Shown: piece by piece, positions 53,827 to 62,300 of the stretch
How the letters are laid out: each line of letters begins with the position of its first letter
How positions within the stretch are numbered: position 1 is the first letter of the stretch
Assembly: GCA_019638455.1 (NCBI GenBank)
Contig: JAHBTU010000003.1
Span: 62,001-126,000 of the forward strand
DNA from: Saprospiraceae bacterium
GTDB lineage: Bacteria > Bacteroidota > Bacteroidia > Chitinophagales > Saprospiraceae
Reading direction: 5' to 3'
DNA length: 64,000 nt
Made by a program: the position numbers and the translations under genes
The notes under the pieces: model-generated
What the model was told of the DNA's origin: nothing
Database searches by the model: none
What the model saw: the letters and a program-made list of their open reading frames with translations, nothing else

Positions 53827-54372
53827 TAAGCCTCTTGGATGTGTTGAGCAATGCACTTGTCGCAGCTATTGTGCTGATGATGATTTCCGCCACCTTTGTC
53901 AAAGTGCTAAGCGAGTTGGAAGAGACAGAGGATGTGGCAACAGGAGAAAGCGAAGTCCGCTCTGCCATAGAATTCAAAGAAGTATCTGACCCGTTGCGGG
54001 GGGCGCGCCAATTGAACATTGCTTTAGAATTGTTTGGGGGGAAGCCTGACGTAGTGAGAATTTCATATCGGGCAGCCGCTGTTAGTGATGCGACGAGGTG
54101 TATCAACATTACTCAAGGCGTTTACAAAAAACATTATTGGCTCGTCACGCGCGATTGCAATTGGCAAGAGGGCGAAGAATGGCACATCATCCTCGATGCG
54201 CCCAGCCCCAACGCGGTTCCCGACAGCATCGGCATCCATGCCAATTTCGGATTGGTGCCTGTTCGATTAGACCCCGACATTCGGATGTATAAGCCAACTG
54301 TCAGAAGGACTGGCAAATTGAGGCTTGTCACAGTCACCGAACAAGAACGCATACCAGAAATTTCAAATTGAA

Positions 54373-54975
54373 ATGAAAATCCGTATCACAAAATTTCTGC
54401 TCAAACCCAAACCCGCCATAGGCGTTTCGCTGCTCGATGTCATCAGCAACGCCTTGGCCAGCATCATACTCATTTTTTTTATTCTGGTGGCTATTCGGGC
54501 GCAGCCTCCTTCTCCCGAACGGATGTTGGGCATCCTCGTGGTCGAGTATGAGATACAAACCACCGAGCGCCCTGATATTCAAATATTCTTGAAAAAACCA
54601 GTCAAATGGGGCGGCAACTACCTCTTTAACGACGAGATTGAAACACTTGAAACGGGAGAAGTTGACTCGATTCCCGGAATTTGGGCTCATGCGGTAGTGA
54701 CGTCCGTGCCAGGAAAAGAGAACTACATCCAGCGGATTATTTACATGAATCCCGAAAAAGAGGGAGAATGGACAGCAGGAATCATTTTTTCTGACCATAC
54801 CCGCTACACCTACAACGACTACAAACCTTTCGCAACCTTAAAAATCCGAGCGCACTTCGTCCAACGCGATAACCTCCCAAGGCTGGAAACCAACGTGGAT
54901 TCGATAACTGTGCGTTTCCCGACCCAGCGTTGCGAGGTCAAATTCAAATTGCCAGAATACCCGGTGCCCAACTAA
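54373..54975 (+). CDS. ExbD/MotB-like protein 2
   Basis: 200 residues from ATG 54373 (MKIRITKFLLKPKPAIG). A single N-terminal span VSLLDVISNALASIILIFFI has the same LLDV-SNA motif, with the conserved Asp, as the interrupted paralogue just upstream. An extracytoplasmic beta-rich domain of ~160 residues follows. It overlaps nothing but starts 1 bp after the previous stop. Two different ExbD-like subunits next to one ExbB-like protein suggest a hetero-dimeric plug, as in other systems with two ExbD genes. Confidence 0.75.
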   Translation: MKIRITKFLLKPKPAIGVSLLDVISNALASIILIFFILVAIRAQPPSPERMLGILVVEYEIQTTERPDIQIFLKKPVKWGGNYLFNDEIETLETGEVDSIPGIWAHAVVTSVPGKENYIQRIIYMNPEKEGEWTAGIIFSDHTRYTYNDYKPFATLKIRAHFVQRDNLPRLETNVDSITVRFPTQRCEVKFKLPEYPVPN

Positions 54976-55002
54976 ATTTTCCACACATCAAATTCTTGAA
55001 AA

Positions 55003-55434
55003 ATGACAAGAGAAAAAGCAGCAAAAATTATTGGATGCTCACCAGATGACCCTGCTTCGGAGATTGAAAAAAAATACAACCTCCAACGAGAAAATTATAA
55101 GTTACAAATAGACAAAGCCAACGACCTACCCACTGCTGTACAGAATAGCCTAAAAAAAGAACTGCAAAATCTGGAAGAGGCGGCCAAACAACTTATCCCC
55201 TCTGCGGTTGCAGAAGCAAGCCCTCCTATCGTTGGGCAAGCCCCTCTTGTCAAAAGAATTAAGCGAGAAATGTCAAAGGAGTTTGTCGAAAACGTTGCAT
55301 CAAAAATAGACGCATTTAAATACTGGGTGTTGAAGGGGGTGGAGAAAATTCCGGGCACCTTATTCCTTTTGCTTTTTGCTGTTTTGATTGCTTGGATTGC
55401 CTATCTTCATGTTAAATTTTTTTATAAGCCCTGA
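55003..55434 (+). CDS. J-domain-like tail-anchored membrane protein
   Basis: 143 residues. N-terminal REKAAKIIGCSPDDPASEIEKKY has the helix pattern of a degenerate J-domain, but the HPD tripeptide needed to stimulate DnaK is absent (SPDDP instead). A coiled helical middle and one C-terminal transmembrane segment (GTLFLLLFAVLIAWIAYLHV) follow, so most of it faces the cytosol. It is the last gene of the ExbB/ExbD-like run, 27 bp after ExbD-like 2. It could be a cytosolic adaptor of the complex; that is inference. Confidence 0.6.
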   Translation: MTREKAAKIIGCSPDDPASEIEKKYNLQRENYKLQIDKANDLPTAVQNSLKKELQNLEEAAKQLIPSAVAEASPPIVGQAPLVKRIKREMSKEFVENVASKIDAFKYWVLKGVEKIPGTLFLLLFAVLIAWIAYLHVKFFYKP

Positions 55435-55465
55435 TGAACGCCAGCACACTACTAGATGAGCTGTG

Positions 55466-55640
55466 TTATAGTCAACGCAAATCAGCCCCGTCCGCTTCAC
55501 TTGGCCGGGCAAGCCCCTGAGTGCAGGGTCTGACAAGGTGGTTTTGAGCGAACGGCGCTCGCAATCCTCTGAAAATCATACAAATGGGCATCCCTGTCTT
55601 GCCAACGGGCAGGTTCAAATCCTCTTTAATCTGGTTATAC
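55466..55640 (-). repeat. ~175-bp dispersed repeat, copy E
   Basis: Full-length and almost identical to copy D, beginning GTTATAGTCAACGCAAATC. It closes the accessory gene run on the right as copy D lies inside it. The remainder of the gap 55641-55874 holds no convincing gene; a 33-codon leftward open stretch next to the IS is noted under rejected items. Confidence 0.82.
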
Positions 55641-55930
55641 ACCGAAGGCGTGAACGCGCAATCCGCCTGCCGTTCGGGGGAGTAGTGCCGGATTTTTTTC
55701 CACCTACTTCGCAGGAGTGCAGCGGGCTACAGGCCAGCACGCTACAGTGTTTGCCGCTGTGGATTTGCGATTTTTAATCTAGGTGCACTAGGTTTTTCAA
55801 TTTGGAAAGCAACAACTTTGCGGTCTTTTCAAATTGATACCCCGGACTGGCATCGAGAAAAATGAACCTGTCTTTATAGCCCCGTGCATTTTTAAAGGAA
55901 CAAAGAGCGTATCTTTGCTTCATTTTGAGC

Positions 55931-56401
55931 ATGAAAAAACGTTTAAGTTCAGTTTCGTATGAAGGGATGCGCCTGCGAGCGGTAGAGATGTTCCGTTCAG
56001 GTAAGAACCGCCAAGACATCATGTCCAGTTTGGGGATACCCAAATCAACGTTGTCACGATGGCTTGCGCGATACGATGCAGACAATCCTGCTTGGTACAA
56101 GAGCCTTCCGCCAGGCGGAACCCAGAGCAAATTAGGAACCGAAGACCTGCGGCGCCTGGTGGAAGAATTGAACAAGGGTTGTACAGCGCAGGGATTTGAA
56201 GGGGAAATATGGACGCGGGGTCGCGTTGGTGTTGTGATTGAGCGACTTTTTGGGGTAAAGTATGACCCATCCCATGTGGGGCGGTTGCTGAAAAAGGTCG
56301 GATGGTCGCTGCAACGGCCTTCCAAACAGGCTCGCCAGCGTTCGGAAGAGCGGGTGCAGAAGTGGTATGCAGAGGACATAGGTCGCATTAAAAAAAAGTG
56401 A
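55931..56401 (+). CDS. IS630 transposase, N-terminal part (ORF A), copy 2
   Basis: 156 residues, same protein as 36120-36590. It ends on the A8 tract 56390-56397 followed by G and TGA. Confidence 0.85.
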   Translation: MKKRLSSVSYEGMRLRAVEMFRSGKNRQDIMSSLGIPKSTLSRWLARYDADNPAWYKSLPPGGTQSKLGTEDLRRLVEELNKGCTAQGFEGEIWTRGRVGVVIERLFGVKYDPSHVGRLLKKVGWSLQRPSKQARQRSEERVQKWYAEDIGRIKKK

Positions 56402-56417
56402 AGCGGAAAACCGCGTA

Positions 56418-56942
56418 TTGTTTCATGCCGATGAGTGTGGGGTTTGCTTGCTGCCCTTTTGCGCCAAAACTTGGGCCCCCAAGGGCCAGACTCCGGTGCT
56501 TCAAGAATTCAAAAGCCGCGAGCATCTGAATCTGTTCGGCATGATTTCAACCCGGGGTGATTTGTGCTGGCAAATCCAACGCCTCCCTTTCAAGGCTGAA
56601 GATTTTGAGGAGTTTTTCACTTGGTTGAGCACCGAAGAACTGACGAACACCAAAATGCTGGTCGTATGGGATGGTGCTTCAATTCATAAGGGTCAGCCGG
56701 TAAAAGATTTTTTGCAACACAACCCCGGTATAATACACCTCGAAGCACTACCACCTTATTGCCCACAACTAAATGCCATAGAATTACTTTGGGATTACCT
56801 CAAGTGCCACAAACTCAAAAACCGGATTTTTCTCAATTTGGACGATTTGCAAACTGCCGTAGAATATGCACTTCACGAAATCGCTGATGACCCCGAACTC
56901 ATCCGCTCTTTTTTCACTAAATCATCCGTCTCGTTCCTTTAA
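56418..56942 (+). CDS. IS630 transposase, C-terminal part (ORF B), copy 2
   Basis: Same DDE-domain protein as 35579-36103. The frame is open back to the A8 tract (reading AGT GAA GCG GAA), consistent with production as an A+B fusion. Confidence 0.85.
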   Translation: MFHADECGVCLLPFCAKTWAPKGQTPVLQEFKSREHLNLFGMISTRGDLCWQIQRLPFKAEDFEEFFTWLSTEELTNTKMLVVWDGASIHKGQPVKDFLQHNPGIIHLEALPPYCPQLNAIELLWDYLKCHKLKNRIFLNLDDLQTAVEYALHEIADDPELIRSFFTKSSVSFL

Positions 56943-56970
56943 ATATGCACGGGGCTATAACTGACACAAA

Positions 56971-57600
56971 ATGCTGAAAAAATACGCTGTTCTGCTCGGC
57001 ATCTCTATTTCCGTGTCCCTGCTGTTGTTGGCCATGCAGGTGTATCCGGGCGGCTCGCTGTCCGACAAGGATTCTGTCGGCTTTGTCTGGTCAAAAAATT
57101 TTATCAGCAATCTGTTCGCGGCAAAAGCGGTGAATGGGGCAGACAATCCATCCCGAATATGGGCCGATGCGGGCATGATATTCCTGTCGGCGAGTTTTGC
57201 GCTATTCTTCATCGGATTTTCCAAAAAAATACCGCACACTGGAGCCGCCAAGGTCATCAAGTACTTAGGCTCCGGTGGCATGCTGTTTACCTTTTTGATA
57301 GTGACCCCCTTGCATGATATCATGGTCACCATATCCGCCACCTTGTTTCTTTTGAGCATGTTTTACATCACGGTTTTTATCCTAAAATCAAGGTTGCACC
57401 TGTTCAAGGTTCTGTGCATCACCTACCTGCTGTTTTTTTACTACACCATGTATATCTATGGTTCGGGCGACTATTCGTTTCTGCCGATTGCGCAGAAAAT
57501 CGTTTTTGTCAGCACCATAGTGCTGGTGCTGGGGCTGGAGTATTTTACGCGAAAAGAAGACTTTGAACATCTTGGAACGACGAGGCGAAATGGAGAATGA
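56971..57600 (+). CDS. DUF998-like integral membrane protein
   Basis: 209 residues with six predicted membrane helices (for example YAVLLGISISVSLLLLAMQV, AGMIFLSASFALFFIGF, GGMLFTFLIVTPLHDIMV). Layout and the conserved LHD in TM4 resemble DUF998/YwaF-type membrane proteins of unknown function. The start ATG is 11 bp from the end of IS630 copy 2, so expression now depends on read-through from the IS or on a promoter in its end. Confidence 0.55.
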   Translation: MLKKYAVLLGISISVSLLLLAMQVYPGGSLSDKDSVGFVWSKNFISNLFAAKAVNGADNPSRIWADAGMIFLSASFALFFIGFSKKIPHTGAAKVIKYLGSGGMLFTFLIVTPLHDIMVTISATLFLLSMFYITVFILKSRLHLFKVLCITYLLFFYYTMYIYGSGDYSFLPIAQKIVFVSTIVLVLGLEYFTRKEDFEHLGTTRRNGE

Positions 57601-57705
57601 GCGCGAGCGGGTGGTGGCTTATGATAGGAAACGATTTGCTGATAAAGTGGGTGGGCGGTGCTACGGAAGGCTTGGGCTTTTGTGTTGTGATGTTTTTGCC
57701 AAAAT

Positions 57706-57717
57706 AAGTGTACACTT
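57706..57717. promoter_or_regulatory. 12-bp perfect palindrome AAGTGTACACTT
   Basis: Perfect dyad 21 bp before the start codon of the DUF1028 gene; operator-like in position, no known regulator assigned. Confidence 0.3.
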
Positions 57718-57738
57718 GCCCTCAAAAACTGCTTGTTT

Positions 57739-58749
57739 ATGAATAAAAGCACCCTTTGTCTCGCGCTCGCTTTGCTGCTCCACGGCGGTGTTCCCTTCGC
57801 TCAAGACACCTTTTCCATTGTGGCGGTGGACTCGCTCACCGGAGAGGTGGGAAGTGCGGGCGCTTCTTGCATCAGCGCCGTCAACCTTCAGACTTTTTTC
57901 CCTGATTTCGCTCCTGATTTTCTCGGCGACCTGTTGCCGGGCCGCGGTGCTATCAACACCCAGTCATTTTATTTGCTTCAAAATCAGTTGAACGCTCGCG
58001 CTCGCTTGGCGGAGGGGCTGTCGCCGCAGGGAGTGCTGGATTGGTTGGTAGCGAACGACGCTCAGGGCAATTCCACTCAACGCCAGTACGGTGTGGCAGC
58101 GTTTCAGAATGGTGCGCCAGCGGCTGCGGCTTTCACGGGGGTCAATTGTTTCGATGTGAAGGGCCACCGAGTAGGCCCCAACTATTCGATTCAGGGCAAC
58201 ATCCTGCTGGGGCAGGGGATTCTCGATTCGATGGAAGCGCGTTTTCTTAGTGCCGAGGGGTGCCTTGCCAACAAACTCATGGCCGCCATGCAAGGGGCCA
58301 AGGTGCCCGGTGCCGACACCCGCTGTTTGAGCAATGGCACCTCTTCCATGTTTGCCTTCATCAAAGTCGCGGCACCCGGCGACAGCCCCGCGGAGCCATA
58401 CTTGCGCCTGTTCGTTTCCTACAATCCGGTGGGCATTGAGCCTATTGACTCTTTGCAGGCGTTGTTTGATGCCAACTATATATGCCTGAGCAGTTTGGAA
58501 AATGCGCGGCACACGCTCTCCTTTTCCGTTTCGCCCAATCCCGCTTCCGGCGAGGTGCGCGTGACGTTTCCCGACGACTTGGGCCTCCTCCGCGTGGATG
58601 TTTTCGACGCGCAGGGCATACTGCTCGACACCCACCTCAACATCGCTTCGGGGACGCGCCTACGCATCCAGCAGCGCGGGCTGGTTCATCTGCGTCTCAC
58701 GGACAAGGAAGGTCGAACGGGCGTGAAAAAGGTGATTTGTGCGGATTAA
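57739..58749 (+). CDS. DUF1028 protein with type IX secretion C-terminal signal
   Basis: 336 residues. Signal peptide (LCLALALLLHGGVPFAQ), a DUF1028 domain (FSIVAVDSLTGEVGSAGASC, about residues 22-240; Ntn-hydrolase-like fold) and a C-terminal ~75-residue sorting domain (SVSPNPASGEVRVTF ... GLVHLRLTDKEGRTGVKKVI) of type A. This domain sends the protein through the type IX secretion system to the cell surface or outside. The stop codon overlaps that of the convergent GH20 gene by 3 bases. Confidence 0.85.
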   Translation: MNKSTLCLALALLLHGGVPFAQDTFSIVAVDSLTGEVGSAGASCISAVNLQTFFPDFAPDFLGDLLPGRGAINTQSFYLLQNQLNARARLAEGLSPQGVLDWLVANDAQGNSTQRQYGVAAFQNGAPAAAAFTGVNCFDVKGHRVGPNYSIQGNILLGQGILDSMEARFLSAEGCLANKLMAAMQGAKVPGADTRCLSNGTSSMFAFIKVAAPGDSPAEPYLRLFVSYNPVGIEPIDSLQALFDANYICLSSLENARHTLSFSVSPNPASGEVRVTFPDDLGLLRVDVFDAQGILLDTHLNIASGTRLRIQQRGLVHLRLTDKEGRTGVKKVICAD

Positions 58750-60638
58750 AAACGACCCGCCCGTTTTTCCAACGCCTCGCGGCTCAACGTGATGAGGTGG
58801 CCGATGGGCTTGCCGTCGCGGTAGGTAATCACGCGGAGCGTAATCGGGCCTTCCGGCAATTCGATGGGCTGGACATACTTAGAGGAAAACCTGTCGGGCA
58901 TGGTGTCGTCAATGGAGTAAAAGATGTCCAGCCCTGGCATTTCGTTGTCCATTTCCAGCCACAGTTTCCCGTCTTGCCGCCGGGTCTTCACAATCGCATC
59001 GTAAACGGCGCGAGAATAGTTGATTTCGGCCACATCGGCGCGGGCAAAGTGGGCCTCCATGCGATTGGCGAAATCTTCCCAGTTCTTTTTTTCCTTGGGC
59101 GACCAATACACTTCCGAGAGCGCCCATGCGCGAGGATACGTCATGTATTGCGCGTAGCGCAGGGTAGGGACTTGTTCAGTCCAAAGATTGCCCTGCCCGC
59201 CGAGGATGTATTTTGGGTCAACGCCATCCGGCACAGGTTCGAAGCTATAGCTCTTTTTGGCTCGCAGATACGCATAAATGGGTGGGTCTATCGTCGGCTC
59301 GCCTTGGTTGTAGTCCAAATAGGCATAAGTGGTGGGAGTCATCACCACGTCGTGGCCCATTTGCGCGGCCTCAATGCCGCCCTTGATGCCCCGCCAGCTC
59401 ATCACCGTCGCGTTGGGTGAGATGCCGCCTTCCAGAATCTCGTCCCAGCCAAGCAGTTTTTTGCCTTTCGAGTGCAGGATTTGCTCCACTCGGCCCATAA
59501 AATATCCCTGTAAATCCTCGACATGCCGGATGTTGAGTTTTTTCATCAAAGCCTGACAGCCGGGGTCTTCCTTCCAGTAGCCCTTGTAGCATTCGTCGCC
59601 GCCAACGTGAATGTAGGGGTTGGGGAAAAGCACGGCCACTTCGGCGAATACCTTGTCCAAAAACTCATACACCTTCTCGTCCGAGGGATTGAGCGTGTTG
59701 TCAATGTTCATCTTGAACGTGCCATTCCCATACCACTCCGAAAAAGGCGTGCCGGGGTTCACCTTGGTATCTGGGTTTTTGGTGCAGCTCAATTCTGGGT
59801 AAGCAGCGATGGCCGCCATGCTGTGGCCGGGCACATCTATTTCCGGCACAATGGTCACGAAACGTTCCTGCGCATACCGGACGATTTCCCGAATGTCGTC
59901 GTGCGTGTAAAAGCCTCCATAAGTGGCCGGCTCGTCGGGTTTGGGGTCGGCGCGGTCGCCAAAGCGCCCAGCGCGTTGCACCCGCCAAGCCCCGACGGAA
60001 GTCAGTTTGGGTAGTGATTTTATTTCGATGCGCCAGCCATTGTCGTCGGTCAGGTGCCAGTGAAACGTGTTGTATTTCAGTCGGGCAATTTGGTCAATGT
60101 GCGTTTTCACGTCCTCTTTTGAGAAAAAATGGCGGCTCACATCGAGCATAATGCCGCGCCAAGCAAAACGCGGGTAGTCAGCGATTTTCACGAGCGGGAT
60201 ATTCCAGTCCGCTTTTGCGACGGTTTTACTTTCCACCTCTTTTGGGAAAAGTTGCAACAACGTCTGCATGGCGTAAAACAAGCCTGCGGGTTGATTGGCC
60301 GTCATCACGATGCCTTTGGGCGTGGATTCGAGGGTGTAACCTTCCTGACCCAACCTTGCGTCGGGGGTGTTGTTCAGCCTTAATTGTATGGCGGCAGAGG
60401 TGCTTTGTTGTGCTTTGAGAGAAAAGCCCGTCGGAGTGTTCAATTTTTGAGCAAGCATTTCGGCAATTGCCCGACCTTCGGGTTTGTCGAACCCAATGGT
60501 GGCGCCCCGCGTCAGTGCGTAGGTTCCGTTCGTCACTTGCCACTCAGCGGGTTGTGGAATCAGGTTCAGGGAGTTGTTTTGGGCATTGGCCAGGCCAAAC
60601 ATGGCGAAAAATAACGGGCAGAGCAAATAACGCAACAT
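58746..60638 (-). CDS. beta-N-acetylhexosaminidase, GH20
   Basis: 630 residues. Signal peptide (MLRYLLCPLFFAMFGLANAQ), GH20b N-terminal domain (about 25-145), GH20 catalytic barrel with MLDVSRHFFSKEDVKTHID, NTFHWHLTDDNGWRIEIK and the catalytic Asp-Glu in YIHVGGDECYKGYW (about residue 343), plus a C-terminal beta domain (DNEMPGLDIFYSIDDTMPD). It removes terminal GlcNAc/GalNAc from chitin or glycans by substrate-assisted catalysis. No lipobox. Divergent from the GH-A-like gene, suggesting a shared glycan-use role. Confidence 0.95.
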   Translation of the reverse strand: MLRYLLCPLFFAMFGLANAQNNSLNLIPQPAEWQVTNGTYALTRGATIGFDKPEGRAIAEMLAQKLNTPTGFSLKAQQSTSAAIQLRLNNTPDARLGQEGYTLESTPKGIVMTANQPAGLFYAMQTLLQLFPKEVESKTVAKADWNIPLVKIADYPRFAWRGIMLDVSRHFFSKEDVKTHIDQIARLKYNTFHWHLTDDNGWRIEIKSLPKLTSVGAWRVQRAGRFGDRADPKPDEPATYGGFYTHDDIREIVRYAQERFVTIVPEIDVPGHSMAAIAAYPELSCTKNPDTKVNPGTPFSEWYGNGTFKMNIDNTLNPSDEKVYEFLDKVFAEVAVLFPNPYIHVGGDECYKGYWKEDPGCQALMKKLNIRHVEDLQGYFMGRVEQILHSKGKKLLGWDEILEGGISPNATVMSWRGIKGGIEAAQMGHDVVMTPTTYAYLDYNQGEPTIDPPIYAYLRAKKSYSFEPVPDGVDPKYILGGQGNLWTEQVPTLRYAQYMTYPRAWALSEVYWSPKEKKNWEDFANRMEAHFARADVAEINYSRAVYDAIVKTRRQDGKLWLEMDNEMPGLDIFYSIDDTMPDRFSSKYVQPIELPEGPITLRVITYRDGKPIGHLITLSREALEKRAGRF

Positions 60639-60721
60639 GGAACAATAGTTTAAAAGTGTGGCGGCGAAGGAATAAATGTTTTTTGATTGTCCCAAATTTC
60701 CAAACAAAAAAAGAACACTTG

Positions 60722-62170
60722 ATGAAACAGACACCCTTCATTGGCATCCTCCTACTGCTGGCCATCTGCGCCAACGCTCAATCCCCGCCCGTTCCCCCAT
60801 CAGGGCATCCTTTTTTCGGCATCAACTCGTTCCCGTGGGTGCCGCTCTCCAAAGTGCGGCCTTTTGGTCTGGTACGCCAATACCAAATGACCGAGTGGAC
60901 TTGGAAGAAAGACGGCATCACGGTGGCCCCTTCTCACGGCGCCAACGACGAACACTACGACTCGCTTTTTGCCGAGGCCAAGTATAAAGGTGTCACGATG
61001 GTGCCCGTGTTGAGCTGGCGGCCAGCATGGCTCAAGCCCAAAACGGCTGGCGATGCTTGGCAACACGAAACCATGAACGACCCCGCCACAGACCCCGCCA
61101 ACCCCCTTTCTTATCGTGAATGGGCCGCCTATCTTTATCAATGGTCGGCCCGCTATGGCAGGCACCGGCATCCGGCAGAGCGCCTGAAGGTAAGCCCGGA
61201 AGTGCGCTGGACGAACGACTCTAAAAACACAAGCGCCTCCGGGCTGGATTTGCTCCACTACATCGAGCCTGAAAACGAACCCAACCGGTGGTGGCGCCCC
61301 CCTTCTGCGCAGTACACCCCCGAACAGGCAGCAGCCATGCTTTCGGCAGCTTACGATGGCCATGAAGGACAAATGGGGCCGCTCTGTGGCATCAAAACCG
61401 CCGATTCGACCATGCGCGTGGTGATGCCGGGTTTGGCAGACATCAATGTTGCCTATTTGGATGCGATGCTCGCTTGGTGTCAATCGAACCGCCGTGACCG
61501 GCGGTTCCCAGCCGATGTGCTGAATGTGCACCACTATTGCAACGCCGCCAACCGCCGCGACAATCCTCGCATTCACCTCACCCGTCATGGGGTGCAGCCA
61601 GAAGCCGACAGCCTCCGCGAACGCCTCCGCGACGTGGTGCGCTGGCGCAACAAAAACCTGCCGAACGTGCCGATATGGCTTTCCGAATTTGGATACGACA
61701 CGCATCCTGCCAGCCCCCAGCGAGCCGTGCCGCACGGCGGACGCTCTGCCGAAACGGTGCAGGGCATCTGGAATGCCCGCGCTTATTTGGAGGCAATGGC
61801 TGCTGGCGTGGATGCGGCGTTTGTGTTCACGGCCATTGACGAGCCCAACGAACAGTCAGGGGGACTGTTCACCTCTTCGGGCATCATGCAGGGGGAGCAT
61901 CCGCAATCGGGAAAACCCTTTGCGGCAAAAGCGGGGTACGCAATACTAGAACAATTGGCAGCAGACTTGGCCGGCCTGCGCTTCTCGGCTGATTTGTCGC
62001 CTGCGCCGGAAGTGCGGCTGTATGCCTTCGACCCCATGCCCGGAGTGCCGAAGCCGCGCATACTGATAGCATGGCTGACTTCGGCAAGCGGAGCGACGCG
62101 CACGGTGCAGGTGGGCGAGCAAATGATTTTGGTGACAGAGGTGCCGCAAACTTTTTTCAGAAAATTTTAA
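60722..62170 (+). CDS. exported glycoside hydrolase, clan GH-A-like
   Basis: 482 residues with signal peptide (MKQTPFIGILLLLAICANAQ). Beta/alpha-barrel pattern with a probable acid/base Glu in HYIEPENEPNRWW and nucleophile Glu in PIWLSEFGYDTHP, as in GH39/GH5-type retaining enzymes, and a C-terminal beta-sandwich-like tail. I cannot assign the GH family or substrate from sequence alone. Divergent from the GH20 gene with 83 bp between start codons, a likely shared control region. Confidence 0.7.
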   Translation: MKQTPFIGILLLLAICANAQSPPVPPSGHPFFGINSFPWVPLSKVRPFGLVRQYQMTEWTWKKDGITVAPSHGANDEHYDSLFAEAKYKGVTMVPVLSWRPAWLKPKTAGDAWQHETMNDPATDPANPLSYREWAAYLYQWSARYGRHRHPAERLKVSPEVRWTNDSKNTSASGLDLLHYIEPENEPNRWWRPPSAQYTPEQAAAMLSAAYDGHEGQMGPLCGIKTADSTMRVVMPGLADINVAYLDAMLAWCQSNRRDRRFPADVLNVHHYCNAANRRDNPRIHLTRHGVQPEADSLRERLRDVVRWRNKNLPNVPIWLSEFGYDTHPASPQRAVPHGGRSAETVQGIWNARAYLEAMAAGVDAAFVFTAIDEPNEQSGGLFTSSGIMQGEHPQSGKPFAAKAGYAILEQLAADLAGLRFSADLSPAPEVRLYAFDPMPGVPKPRILIAWLTSASGATRTVQVGEQMILVTEVPQTFFRKF

Positions 62171-62201
62171 AACCTACTTGGTTTTTCAAATGCGGTGTTC
62201 T

Positions 62202-62209
62202 TACCTTTG
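62202..62209 (+). promoter_or_regulatory. -7 box (TACCTTTG) of the S10-operon promoter
   Basis: TACCTTTG with TTGG 20 bp upstream (62178-62181), near TTTG/TAnnTTTG. The predicted transcript has a ~85-nt leader before rpsJ. Confidence 0.55.
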
Positions 62210-62300
62210 CGGGCGCTTTTGAAAAAGGGGTCTCCAAATCTTGTTTGGTTGAACGGGTTTTTCAAGACGCGATTTGAAATTTTAAATTCCTTCAAGGGTA

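Larger units (their letters stand above)
52896..54371 (+). pseudogene. ExbD/MotB-like protein 1, cut by IS5 element
   Basis: The gene starts at ATG 52896 (MAKKEAFGL), is interrupted after 28 bases and resumes at 53830. Removing the IS and one TAA gives exactly 189 codons. The joined sequence reads FGLSLLDVLSNALVAAIVLMMI: a single membrane span with the Asp expected in the ion-conducting helix of ExbD/TolR/MotB proteins, followed by a ~150-residue extracytoplasmic domain. The remaining downstream frame could only start from an internal TTG, within the span, so the protein is probably lost. No OmpA-like peptidoglycan domain is seen. Confidence 0.75.
55875..56959 (+). mobile_element. IS630-family insertion sequence, copy 2
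   Basis: 1085 bp, same ends and TA target pattern as copy 1 but opposite orientation. It lies 12 bp upstream of the DUF998-like gene, so it has replaced that gene's promoter region. Confidence 0.9.

Noticed and set aside
51613..54975. Zorya defence system (ZorA/ZorB)
   Set aside because: The MotA/ExbB-like protein and Asp-bearing spans fit loosely, but no ZorC, ZorD or ZorE, no OmpA-like peptidoglycan domain on the ExbD-like proteins, and no long cytosolic ZorA tail are present.
55774..55874. Leftward 33-codon stretch beside IS630 copy 2 (ending KLKNLVHLD) as a gene remnant cut by the IS
   Set aside because: It looks protein-like, but its continuation on the other side of the IS would run antisense through the start of the DUF998-like gene.
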